The position numbers and the translations under genes were made by a program. Positions 31,575-39,935 of a stretch of DNA of 40,835 nt are shown here, piece after piece. Numbering within the stretch: position 1 is the first letter of the stretch; the number at the start of each line of letters is the position of its first letter. The notes below the pieces were generated by a model. That model did no database searches. It worked only from the letters and a program-made list of their open reading frames with translations, and was not told the DNA's origin. Source of the DNA: an uncultured Elioraea sp. (GTDB lineage: Bacteria; Pseudomonadota; Alphaproteobacteria; Acetobacterales; Acetobacteraceae); contig CALLUO010000085.1 of the NCBI GenBank assembly GCA_938010425.1, positions 1-40,835 on the forward strand, written 5' to 3'.

Positions 31575-32939
31575 TCACGGTGTTTGGCCAAGAGCACAGT
31601 TAAGACGTGAAACTACGCGATCACGGCCTATGAGGGGAAGCAAAGCAGTCATGTCCGGCCCGTATTCCTCGCCGGTAAGGGCAAGGCGCAGGGGGCGCCA
31701 GAGCGCACGGCCTCTCCGTCCCGTAGCTGCAGCCAGCCTCTCAGCCCAGATTTTTGCCGTGGTTTCATCCCACGGTTCCTGCGGCAGCGTGTCGAGGGCA
31801 GTACGTAGGAACGCGGTCTCTTCCACCAGAAGTGGCGGGATGACCCGCCCAGTAACCACCTCCCACCAGCCGCGCGCCTCGGACAGCAGGTCGAGATTGC
31901 CGCGCACGGCTAGCCAAAACGCCTCTGTTGCCCCTTCGGGTAGGCGGTCGCACACGGCAATAAAAGGCGTCCGCTGCAGGACCCGACGGTTGAGGGCGAG
32001 CAATTGGCCAATGTCGAAGCGTGGCGGGCTGTGTCCGAAGCGGCCAAGGTCGAAACCGGCGACGAGGTCCTGCGGAAGGCCGGGAATGGCCTCGTCGGGC
32101 GTGCCGAGGCGGGCGAGGTAGCCGGCCACCGCCTCTGGCATCATCCCGTCGGTCCGGAGCGCGCGCAAGGACAGTGAGCCGAGGCGCTTCGAAAGCGGCC
32201 CACCAGACGCGTCGACCAGTAGCGGCAGGTGGGCGAAACGAAAGGCGGAGATATCGGCTCCTAGAGCGGCTAGAATGTCGAGCTGCACACCTGTGTTCGT
32301 GATGTGGTCTTCGCCGCGGATGATGTGGCTGACGCTAAAGTCGAGATCGTCGACCGCCGAGGCGAAGGTATACAGCGGGCTGCCATCAGCGCGTACGAGA
32401 ATGGGGTCAGAAATGCTACTCAGCTTCACCATCCGGCGACCCAGGACAAGATCCTCCCATGCGATCTCACTGTCGGAGAGACGAAATCTCCAATGGGCGG
32501 GCTTGCCAGAGGCGAAGGCGCGGGCGCGTTGCTCCTCAGTGAGGGCAAGCGCGGCGCGGTCGTAGACGGGGGAGAGACCGCGCGCGACGCGCTGCTTGCG
32601 TTTCGCTGCCAGTTCCTCCTCGCTTTCCCAGCAGGGATAAAGACGTCCCGCGGCCTTCAGCGCCTCGATAGCCTCAGCATAGCGCGCGAGACGATCGCTT
32701 TGGCGGATCGGACCCTCGTCCCAATCGAGACCGAGCCAGTGCAAATCCTCTTCGATGGCGGCGGCGTATTCGGCGCGTGAGCGTCCGGTGTCGGTGTCGT
32801 CGAGCCGAAGCAGAAACCTTCCGCCCGCCTTGCGCGCAAACAGCCAGTTGAGGAGGGCGATGCGGGCATTGCCGATATGCAAATAGCCGGTAGGCGAGGG
32901 AGCGAAACGGACCCGCACGCTGACGTCACGATCAGTCAT
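31575..32939 (-). CDS. gltX: Glutamate-tRNA ligase
   Basis: This 454-residue class I synthetase loads glutamate onto tRNA-Glu (and possibly tRNA-Gln). It has RFAPSPTGYLHIGNARIALL with the first ATP motif, FLLRLDDTDTGRS, WHW-type region LHWLGLDWDEG, and LSKRLGSLSL as the KMSKS-like motif. The C-terminal alpha-helical anticodon-binding domain spans about residues 320-454. I chose ATG 32937-32939 because the protein motifs start there. The upstream small gene ends eight bases inside, giving translational coupling. Alphaproteobacteria often have two GltX copies, and this copy's exact specificity cannot be told. Confidence 0.94.
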   Translation of the reverse strand: MTDRDVSVRVRFAPSPTGYLHIGNARIALLNWLFARKAGGRFLLRLDDTDTGRSRAEYAAAIEEDLHWLGLDWDEGPIRQSDRLARYAEAIEALKAAGRLYPCWESEEELAAKRKQRVARGLSPVYDRAALALTEEQRARAFASGKPAHWRFRLSDSEIAWEDLVLGRRMVKLSSISDPILVRADGSPLYTFASAVDDLDFSVSHIIRGEDHITNTGVQLDILAALGADISAFRFAHLPLLVDASGGPLSKRLGSLSLRALRTDGMMPEAVAGYLARLGTPDEAIPGLPQDLVAGFDLGRFGHSPPRFDIGQLLALNRRVLQRTPFIAVCDRLPEGATEAFWLAVRGNLDLLSEARGWWEVVTGRVIPPLLVEETAFLRTALDTLPQEPWDETTAKIWAERLAAATGRRGRALWRPLRLALTGEEYGPDMTALLPLIGRDRVVSRLNCALGQTP

Positions 32940-33255
32940 CTGTACCGGCGAGGGGACGCGGGTCGAGGCTTCGCCAGTCACGCTCCTTGCTGCTGAGCAG
33001 GGCTGGATTGGCGGCGAAGAAGGCAAGCTCTGCGCATGAGGACCACGCGAGGTTGCCCGCATCCATCACCTCGGCGTCCTCGTCGAAGGGATGCCAAGAG
33101 GCTGGCATCTCGCGCGGTGAGGCGCCAGGCACGCGGCAGCGTTCTACATTGTCGCGCACGTAAGCGCGAGCGATCGCGTTAGCGTGCATCAGGGTGGCGA
33201 AGCCATGAACCTCCTCGCCCTCGCTTCCCTCGGCGAGGTCGACGATACGCACCAC
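32932..33255 (-). CDS. Unknown 107-residue protein overlapping gltX
   Basis: The ORF is a plausible small protein with a good start in the nadE-gltX gap. It reads VRIVDLAEGSEGEEVHGFAT, CRVPGASPREMPASWHPFDE, then MDAGNLAWSSCAELAFFAAN, with mixed hydrophobic and charged composition and two Cys. I do not recognise its family. Its stop overlaps the gltX start by eight bases and it begins 33 bases after nadE ends, both in the same direction. That arrangement supports it being a real gene. No signal peptide or membrane segment is evident. Confidence 0.6.
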   Translation of the reverse strand: MVRIVDLAEGSEGEEVHGFATLMHANAIARAYVRDNVERCRVPGASPREMPASWHPFDEDAEVMDAGNLAWSSCAELAFFAANPALLSSKERDWRSLDPRPLAGTDD

Positions 33256-33288
33256 CCTTGCCGCCTGGCGGAGCGAAAAAAACCTTCA

Positions 33289-34953
33289 TCATCGCACAAG
33301 TGCCGTGAATCCGTTGGTGATCGGGTAGCGCCGATCACGCCCGAAGGCACGGGGAGTGATTTTCACCCCAGGCGGGGCTTGGCGGCGTTTGTATTCGGCG
33401 CGATCGAGCATGCGCCATACACGCAGCACCGTCGCGCGGTCGTGCCCCTGCGCCACCAGCGCATCGACGGATTGATCGCCCTCGACAAGCCCTTCCAAGA
33501 TCGAGTCGAGCTGATCGTATGGCGGGAGCGTATCCTGATCGGTCTGGTTTGGCTTCAGTTCGGCGGAGGGCGGTTTGACGAGAACCCGCTCGGGAATAAC
33601 GGGGCCGGTTGGCCCTTTTGCCCCGCGCGGCAGAAACGAGTTTCGGAAGCGGGCAAGGGCGAAGACAGTAGTCTTGTAGACATCCTTCAGCACGGAGAAG
33701 CCACCGCACATGTCGCCATACAGGGTCGCGTAGCCGACCGACATCTCGCTCTTGTTGCCGGTGGTGAGCAGCATATCGCCGAACTTATTGGAGATCGCCA
33801 TCAGTATGAGCCCTCGAATGCGGGATTGAATGTTCTCCTCGGTGATGTCATGTGGGCAATTTCCGAATACGGGCGCGAGGCTGCGGTGGAAACTTTCCAT
33901 CGCTTCGGCAATCGGGATCACGTCGTAGCGGACACCTAACGCGCGGGCGCACGCCTCGGCATCTTCAAGGCTGTCGCGCGAGGTGTAGGGTGAAGGGAGC
34001 ATCACCGTGCGTACCCTCTCCGGCCCCAGCGCGTCGACCGCGACTGCGGCCGTGACCGCGCTATCGATGCCACCCGATAGTCCCAGGACCACCCCAGGAA
34101 AACCGTTCTTGGCCACATAATCAGCAAGACCCAGCATGATCGCCCGCCAGATGCTCTCTTCCCGCCCCTCCTCTGGCTCGATACGCGTCGTTCTACAAAC
34201 AAGGCGGTCATTCTCGCGCTGCCACTCGACGACCGCGAAATCCTCCTCCAACGCGCGCAGCCGAACGCGCAAGGAACGATCCGGATCAAGCACAAAGGAC
34301 GCGCCGTCGAACACAAGCTCGTCCTGCCCTCCGACCTGATTGAGGAACACGAAGCCCAAGCTGTTCTCGACCACGCGACCGACGGCACGGGACAGGCGAC
34401 GATCCTGTTTACCAGCCTCGAAGGGCGAAGCGTTAATGGAAATGAGAAGCTCCGCTCCGCTCTCGCAGAGCGTTTCGCACACATCGGGCAGCCACCAATC
34501 CTCGCAGATCATGAGCCCGAGCCGGAACCCGCGGAAGGAGACTGGTCCGGGTGCTGGGCCAGGCGCGAAGTGGCGCTTGTCGTCGAACACGCCATAGTTC
34601 GGCAGCTCATGCTTAGCGCGCATCGCAACAATGCGCCCGCCGTCGAGGACAAGAGCAACGTTGTATAGCGTCTCACCCTCGCGCCAGGGAGCGCCAACAA
34701 CAAGCGCGGGGCCACCGTCGGCGGTATGTGCAGCGAGGCGCTCGACTGCGTCGCGGCAGGCATCGAGGAAGGCAGGCTTCATCACAAGATCATCGGGCGG
34801 ATAGCCAGCGACAGAGAGTTCTGGCGTCAAAACGAGGTGCGCGCCCTCAGCAGCGGCTCGCGCGCGGGCAGCGAGGATCTTTTCCGCATTTAGTGTGATG
34901 GCACCCAAGTGAGGATCGATTTGGGCTAGTGCCAACCTGAGCCGCTTCGTCAT
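33289..34953 (-). CDS. nadE: Glutamine-dependent NAD+ synthetase
   Basis: This 554-residue two-domain enzyme converts nicotinic acid adenine dinucleotide to NAD+ with glutamine as nitrogen donor. The N-terminal nitrilase-like domain (about residues 1-250) has LVLTPELSVAGYPPDDLVM with the catalytic Glu and LMICEDWWLPD with the catalytic Cys. The synthetase domain starts near residue 290 with VLGLSGGIDSAVTAAVAVDA as the ATP pyrophosphatase loop. Later come TTGNKSEMSVGYATLYGDMC and KPPSAELKPNQTDQDTLPPY. The start ATG 34951-34953 is 11 bases from the end of the EamA transporter, with pncB beyond, so NAD recycling genes are clustered. Confidence 0.95.
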   Translation of the reverse strand: MTKRLRLALAQIDPHLGAITLNAEKILAARARAAAEGAHLVLTPELSVAGYPPDDLVMKPAFLDACRDAVERLAAHTADGGPALVVGAPWREGETLYNVALVLDGGRIVAMRAKHELPNYGVFDDKRHFAPGPAPGPVSFRGFRLGLMICEDWWLPDVCETLCESGAELLISINASPFEAGKQDRRLSRAVGRVVENSLGFVFLNQVGGQDELVFDGASFVLDPDRSLRVRLRALEEDFAVVEWQRENDRLVCRTTRIEPEEGREESIWRAIMLGLADYVAKNGFPGVVLGLSGGIDSAVTAAVAVDALGPERVRTVMLPSPYTSRDSLEDAEACARALGVRYDVIPIAEAMESFHRSLAPVFGNCPHDITEENIQSRIRGLILMAISNKFGDMLLTTGNKSEMSVGYATLYGDMCGGFSVLKDVYKTTVFALARFRNSFLPRGAKGPTGPVIPERVLVKPPSAELKPNQTDQDTLPPYDQLDSILEGLVEGDQSVDALVAQGHDRATVLRVWRMLDRAEYKRRQAPPGVKITPRAFGRDRRYPITNGFTALVR

Positions 34954-34964
34954 AGACCGTGACG

Positions 34965-35909
34965 CTACGGACGGCTTAGGGCTGCGTCAACGCGACCGCC
35001 GCGCACGCCGAGTATCATGCCCACGGTAACGGCGAGCACGCCGAGCACTCCACCCAAGCCCAGCGGCTCGCCCAGCAAAGGCCACGCCGCCACGGCAGCG
35101 AGGGCCGGCACCACCGAGGTGAATAGAGAGAGCCGTACCGGGCCGAGTGCGATCAGAGCACGATTATAGATTAGCGAGGCGAAGGCCATAGCCAGTCCGC
35201 CCTGATAGACGCCCTGGAACAGGATCTCGCCCCAAGACGCAAGGTGGATGGTTGAGGGAAGGACGAACCACCAGAGCGGGATATAGAGAGGAGCGCAGCC
35301 GACCGCGATCGATGTCGTCGCCTGCAGAGCACTTATCTTCCAGCGTTGCACCAGAATGGTGAACACTGCCCAGCATGAGGTGGCGAGGAAGAACAGAACA
35401 TCTCCGCGCCACGCGCCGGGCGAGTCGAAAAATCCGAGTCCCGCTAACAGCACGATGCCGATCGCGATCAGCGTGAGGGAAAGCTTTCGTTGGCGCGAGA
35501 TCGGTTCGCCCAGCCAGACGAAGGCGAGAAGGGCGGTGACGAAGGGCAGCGCCCCTGGCAGCAGTACAGCGGCGTGCGCGGCGGGTGCGTGTTCGAAAGC
35601 GGCATAGGCGAGGAGTGCGAAGCCATAGCCCGCGGTCGCGGCGAGGGACACGATCCGGTGCAGAGTGACCTCTTGCAGCGCCCCAAGGATAAAGGCCGGC
35701 AGCAGGGCGATAAAGGACACGCCAAAGCGCAGCGCCGCCATGTCCCACGCCGTGAGCGCCCCTTTCACTCCTGCACGACTGGCCAAAATAAAGCCAGTCC
35801 AGATGATAAGCACCCCGGTAGCGAGAACAAAGCCAAGACGACGCTCCTGCGTCTCGTCAGCTCTCGGCGCAAACATCGCGCGAATCGGCGCAAACATCGT
35901 GCGAATCAC
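34965..35909 (-). CDS. EamA/DMT-family transporter between pncB and nadE
   Basis: This 314-residue inner-membrane protein has ten hydrophobic spans in two homologous halves, as usual for EamA (drug/metabolite transporter) proteins. LGFVLATGVLIIWTGFILAS opens the first half, and LALAAVAAWPLLGEPLGLGG-type residues (VPALAAVAAWPLLGEPLGL) are the second-half signature. The start GTG at 35909 overlaps the pncB stop by four bases; nadE begins 11 bases later. Two tandem 21-base units in the first codons give several Met (positions 1, 5 and 12) as alternative starts. The substrate is unknown, but co-translation with two NAD genes hints at a pyridine or precursor molecule. Confidence 0.87.
   Translation of the reverse strand: MIRTMFAPIRAMFAPRADETQERRLGFVLATGVLIIWTGFILASRAGVKGALTAWDMAALRFGVSFIALLPAFILGALQEVTLHRIVSLAATAGYGFALLAYAAFEHAPAAHAAVLLPGALPFVTALLAFVWLGEPISRQRKLSLTLIAIGIVLLAGLGFFDSPGAWRGDVLFFLATSCWAVFTILVQRWKISALQATTSIAVGCAPLYIPLWWFVLPSTIHLASWGEILFQGVYQGGLAMAFASLIYNRALIALGPVRLSLFTSVVPALAAVAAWPLLGEPLGLGGVLGVLAVTVGMILGVRGGRVDAALSRP
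35864..35905 (-). repeat. Two tandem 21-bp units at EamA start
   Basis: TCGGCGCAAACATCGYGCGAA occurs at 35864-35884 (Y=C) and again at 35885-35905 (Y=T), with one base difference. It encodes a seven-residue repeat of the type FAPIR-x-M and creates an extra in-frame ATG. The duplication sits only at the junction with the pncB stop, where it changes spacing or start choice. Confidence 0.8.
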
Positions 35910-37093
35910 GGTGTATGCGCACTATTCTTTCGGAACAGAAACTCTCGCCCGACCTTGACGCGGGCAATCCCGTCATACGCGATGATGTCGGCGGTAGCGT
36001 AGGTCTCGCTCCAAATGTCGGGCAGGAACGAGCCTGTACCGACCAAGTCGAGCGGAGCCTTCGCATCCGCCATCACCCGGCACTTCTCAACCGAGAAGCC
36101 TGAGGAGCCAACGATGCGCACGCGTGGGAAACCCGCCTCGTCCAGCGCTTCGCGCATGCGCCAGATCGCAGCAGCGGAAACGCCCGTGCCAACCAGCCAT
36201 TTCAGCTCGGTCTCAGATCGATAGCGACGAACAGCATGCGGAGCATAGCGTTCCAACACGGCATAAGAGGAAGGCGGGTCTAGACCCTCAATGTAGCGCC
36301 CGCCATGGGTGTCAAGCCGTACGGCAAGACGCCCGTCCGCCGCCAGCTCCGGGAACCGGCGCGCGACGGCGATCGCGTCTGTTACTTCCTGACCGAAATA
36401 ATCCACGAGCACAGTTAAATCCTCCTCCGGAAAGGTCTCCCTGAACATCTCCGCTGCCCGCACGGTCGAGCCGGCGTAGCCGATCAGCGCATGCGGCATG
36501 GTACCGCGCCCGCGATTGGCACCGAACCAATGTGCGGTTGCATCGTTCGTATTGCCGATAAAACCCTTGGCTCCCTGTGCTTGCGCTGCGCGCGAGCCGA
36601 CCGAGGCAGCGTAGGCCATCAACTCTGCCATATCAGTGCCAGCGCAGTGGCGTGCATCCATGGCCAGAAACGGTACATGCGGAAGCTCGAGGCACATGGC
36701 CCAGGCGTTCCACGCCGCGACACACGTAGGTCCAAGCTTCTGCAGGAGGATGGTTTCGACCTCGGCGAGTTCGGCCAAGGAGCCGCTCACGTAGAGGATC
36801 GGATCACCGGCACCGACCACCGCGCCCTCAGGATGCATGACCTCGATTGTGACGGATTCGCCCCGCACTGCCCGCAACCAGTCGATCGCGATCCGCGGTG
36901 CAGAGACGACAGGGCGGCGCATGAACACCGCATAGGTCACGGTGCAGTCGCCAAAGCGTTCGACGATCTGGCGCGTGCGCGTAAAGTAAGAATCAGTGTA
37001 GCAAGGAATGTCTTCCGCCGCTGGGGTGACGACGGCGCGCACGAGAGCCGCTGGATTAGTTCGCAGCGACACGTCGGCCACGCTCTGCGCCAC
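35906..37093 (-). CDS. pncB: Nicotinate phosphoribosyltransferase
   Basis: This 395-residue enzyme joins nicotinate and PRPP to nicotinate mononucleotide for NAD salvage. It has [63 protein letters not shown], and [20 protein letters not shown], which hold the conserved His and substrate-binding residues. [18 protein letters not shown] and GTGSFLPD form the phosphate-binding end. The ATG at 37093 overlaps the DAHP synthase stop by 38 bases. A GTG at 37042, just past that stop, would trim 17 residues and may be the real start. The frame before it is not obviously conserved. Its stop overlaps the EamA start by four bases. Confidence 0.9.
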   Translation of the reverse strand: MAQSVADVSLRTNPAALVRAVVTPAAEDIPCYTDSYFTRTRQIVERFGDCTVTYAVFMRRPVVSAPRIAIDWLRAVRGESVTIEVMHPEGAVVGAGDPILYVSGSLAELAEVETILLQKLGPTCVAAWNAWAMCLELPHVPFLAMDARHCAGTDMAELMAYAASVGSRAAQAQGAKGFIGNTNDATAHWFGANRGRGTMPHALIGYAGSTVRAAEMFRETFPEEDLTVLVDYFGQEVTDAIAVARRFPELAADGRLAVRLDTHGGRYIEGLDPPSSYAVLERYAPHAVRRYRSETELKWLVGTGVSAAAIWRMREALDEAGFPRVRIVGSSGFSVEKCRVMADAKAPLDLVGTGSFLPDIWSETYATADIIAYDGIARVKVGREFLFRKNSAHTP

Positions 37094-38438
37094 GGCGGCG
37101 GCGCAATTCGTCCGCCACTACAAAGGCAAGCTCAAGCGCCTGCTCCGCGTTCAGCCGCGGATCACAGAAAGTATGGTAACGCGCGGCCAGCGAGGCTTCG
37201 GTCACGGGCCGTGCGCCACCGAGGCATTCTGTCACGTCCTGCCCTGTCATCTCGATGTGCACGCCGCCTGGCCAGGTGCCTTCCGCCTCGTGCACGTCGA
37301 AGAAGCCTCTGACCTCAGAGAGGATCGCCTCAAAGCGGCGCGTCTTGAAGCCGTTGGCTGCTTTCACGGTGTTTCCGTGCATCGGATCAGTTAGCCACAC
37401 AACTTTGCGTCCCTCGCGTGCCACCGCCCGCACGAGCGATGGCAGGCGCGTCGCGATGGCCTCTGCCCCCATGCGGGAGATCAGCGTGATACGGCCTGGC
37501 TCGTTTTGCGGATTGAGAATGTCAAGCAGGCGCAGCACATCATCGGGCTGCATCGAGGGCCCGCATTTAATGCCGATCGGGTTCTTCACACCGCGAAGGA
37601 ACTCCACATGCGCATAATCTGGCTGGCGGGTCCGTTCGCCAATCCACAGCAGGTGGGCGGAGGTGCAGTACCAGTCGCCCGAGGTAGAGTCGATGCGTGT
37701 CATCGCCTCCTCGAACGGCAACAACAGGGCTTCGTGTGAGACGTAAAAGTCGGTCTCGCGAATTTGTGGTGCGGTGTCGGAGGTGAGACCGCAGGCCGCC
37801 ATGAAAGCAAGCGTCTGGTCGAGCCGATCGGCGAGATCGCGGTAGCGCTCGGCGGCTGGGCTCCGTTCGACAAAACCAAGGTTCCAGCGGTGCACCTCGT
37901 GCAGGTCCGCGTAGCCGCCCTGAGCGAAGGCGCGCAGCAGGTTGAGCGTGGAGGCGGCGTGGAAGTAGCCGCGTTCCATGCGCGCTGGGTCAGGCCTGCG
38001 CGCCTCTGCCGTGAATTCAGCGCCGTTGATGTTGTCGCCGCGATAGACAGGAAGAGTCACATTGTCGATTGTTTCCGTATCAGCACTTCGTGGCTTGGCG
38101 AATTGCCCTGCCATACGGCCAATTTTCACCACAGGCACCTGCCCGCCATAGGTCAGCACCACCGCCATCTGCAAGAGCACACGGAAACTATCGCGAATGA
38201 CATTGGCCGTGAGGTCAGAGAAGGCCTCAGCGCAATCGCCTCCTTGCAGGACGAAAGCACGGCCTTCTGCAGCGGCGGCCAGCGCTGCTTTTAGTCGACG
38301 GGCTTCGCCAGCGAATACGAGCGGAGGATAGCGCCGTATCCGCTCCAAAACAGCGGCGAGGACGGACTCATCGGGGTACTGGGGTATTTGCGCCGCCGGC
38401 TTTGTTCGCCAAGACTGCGGGCTCCATGGCGCTGACAT
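37056..38438 (-). CDS. aroG: Class II 3-deoxy-7-phosphoheptulonate synthase
   Basis: This 460-residue plant-type (class II) DAHP synthase makes the first shikimate-pathway intermediate from PEP and erythrose 4-phosphate. It begins [20 protein letters not shown], a hallmark N-terminus, and shows [33 protein letters not shown] with the metal Cys, [72 protein letters not shown] and [19 protein letters not shown]. The ATG 38436-38438 has GAGGA before it. It ends 13 bases from the preferred pncB GTG. It is related to AroA/AroG of Acetobacteraceae and often escapes the inhibition seen in class I enzymes. Confidence 0.94.
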   Translation of the reverse strand: MSAPWSPQSWRTKPAAQIPQYPDESVLAAVLERIRRYPPLVFAGEARRLKAALAAAAEGRAFVLQGGDCAEAFSDLTANVIRDSFRVLLQMAVVLTYGGQVPVVKIGRMAGQFAKPRSADTETIDNVTLPVYRGDNINGAEFTAEARRPDPARMERGYFHAASTLNLLRAFAQGGYADLHEVHRWNLGFVERSPAAERYRDLADRLDQTLAFMAACGLTSDTAPQIRETDFYVSHEALLLPFEEAMTRIDSTSGDWYCTSAHLLWIGERTRQPDYAHVEFLRGVKNPIGIKCGPSMQPDDVLRLLDILNPQNEPGRITLISRMGAEAIATRLPSLVRAVAREGRKVVWLTDPMHGNTVKAANGFKTRRFEAILSEVRGFFDVHEAEGTWPGGVHIEMTGQDVTECLGGARPVTEASLAARYHTFCDPRLNAEQALELAFVVADELRRRRGAERGRRVAAN

Positions 38439-38523
38439 GACGTTGTCCTCAAAACAGTCCCATTTTGCTGGATGACATAAACCACAGCCGGACGCGGAAC
38501 GCCACCACACACCCTAGATGGGC

Positions 38524-39888
38524 CTAGTCCGCCGCCTCGGCCAGCGGATCAGGCCTGCGGGTACGCAGAGTGACGAACTCCTCTGCCGCGGTTGGGTGGA
38601 CGCCAATGGTGCGGTCGAAATCGGCCTTGGTCGCGCCCATGACGAGGGTGATGGCGATTCCTTGGATGATCTCTGGCGCATCCTCCCCCAGCATATGGGC
38701 GCCGAGTACGCGTCCGTTCGCGCGCTCGACCAAGAGCTTTATTAAGGTGCGCCGCTGTCGGCCGGTGATGGTGTGGCGGAGGGGGCGGAAGCGGGCGAGG
38801 TAGACGTCGATCGGCCCCCTCTTCGCTGCCTCCTCCTCGGTCAGCCCCACGGTCCCGATGGGCGGGATGGTGAAGACGGCAGTCGGCACGTTCTCCAGGC
38901 TGACCCGGCGTGGGCGGCCGCCGAACAGCGTATCCGCGAGGGCGTGGCCCTGCGCTGTGGCGACGGGCGTGAGGTTGAGACGGTCGGTGACGTCACCCAG
39001 GGCGAAGATGGACGGGACGGAGGTCTGCATCGCCTCATCGACCATGATCGCGCCCCGGGCGGCGACGTGCACACCAGCCCGTCCAAGCCCGAGGCCGGCG
39101 ACATTCGGACGGCGGCCGATGGTGGCGAACACGGCGTCCGCCTCAATCGTGCGACCGTCGGAGGAGACGACCAGAAAGCCTTCACGCGTTTTCTCGATCC
39201 GCTCTGCATCGGCATCGAAGCGGAGATCGATCCCCTCCGCGCGCATCTCCTCAGCCAGGGCCTCGCGGATGTCGCGATCGAAGCCGCGCAAGAACAGTGG
39301 CCCGCGATAGAGCTGGTGTACCTCCACCCCAAGCCCGTTGAGCAGGGAGGAGAACTCGCACGCAACGTAGCCTCCGCCCAGCACCACGGCACGCTCGGGC
39401 TTTTCGGAAAGTGCAAAGAGGTCGTCGGAGACAAGGCAATGCTCCGCACCCGGAATGGTCGGGCGGATAGGCTCGCCCCCGGTGGCGATAACGATGACGC
39501 GGGCTGTAACGCGCCTCTCGCCGATCTCGACCGTGTGAGCGTCGATGAGTGCAGCGTGGCCCTCAAACAGTGTTACTCCGGCCGCCTCCAGCAGGTGGCG
39601 GTAGAGCCCAGAGAGGCGCGCCACCTCGGCGTCGCGGCGTGCTTTAAGCGCCGCCCAATTGTGCCCGCGCACCTCTAGGTCCCAGCCAAAGGCGCGCGCA
39701 TCTTGAAACGCGCCGCGATACTCGGCCGCCTGCACCATGATCTTCTTCGGCACACAACCAATATTGACGCACGTTCCACCCCAATGGCGAGCCTCGGCGA
39801 TGGCGACGCGCGCGCCGTAACCGGCGCTGATACGCGCGCAGCGTACCCCGGCGGAACCTCCGCCAATGACGAATAGGTCGAAGTCCAC
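38524..39888 (-). CDS. gor: Glutathione-disulfide reductase
   Basis: This 454-residue NADPH-dependent flavoprotein keeps glutathione reduced in the cytoplasm. FAD motif FVIGGGSAGVRCARISAG is followed by the redox disulfide HWGGTCVNIGCVPKK, with the two Cys four residues apart. NADPH motif AVVLGGGYVACEFSSLLNGL and the second FAD motif SIFALGDVTDRLNLTPVA follow. The C-terminus has the His-Glu catalytic pair in IGVHPTAAEEFVTLR. NADPH preference is suggested by RRPNV-type region. It starts 47 bases after gabD and ends 85 bases before the DAHP synthase gene. MaiA needs glutathione, so it could indirectly supply the homogentisate pathway. Confidence 0.93.
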   Translation of the reverse strand: MDFDLFVIGGGSAGVRCARISAGYGARVAIAEARHWGGTCVNIGCVPKKIMVQAAEYRGAFQDARAFGWDLEVRGHNWAALKARRDAEVARLSGLYRHLLEAAGVTLFEGHAALIDAHTVEIGERRVTARVIVIATGGEPIRPTIPGAEHCLVSDDLFALSEKPERAVVLGGGYVACEFSSLLNGLGVEVHQLYRGPLFLRGFDRDIREALAEEMRAEGIDLRFDADAERIEKTREGFLVVSSDGRTIEADAVFATIGRRPNVAGLGLGRAGVHVAARGAIMVDEAMQTSVPSIFALGDVTDRLNLTPVATAQGHALADTLFGGRPRRVSLENVPTAVFTIPPIGTVGLTEEEAAKRGPIDVYLARFRPLRHTITGRQRRTLIKLLVERANGRVLGAHMLGEDAPEIIQGIAITLVMGATKADFDRTIGVHPTAAEEFVTLRTRRPDPLAEAAD

Positions 39889-39935
39889 GTGCGCCCCGCG
39901 GCCCCTCTTAGCGCTGCCGCTCCGTCCTAGGTGCC

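Noticed and set aside
38449-38478. Nine-residue leader ORF (MSSSKMGLF) before the DAHP synthase gene
   Set aside because: It has only one aromatic codon and no attenuator stems; not convincing as a regulatory leader peptide.
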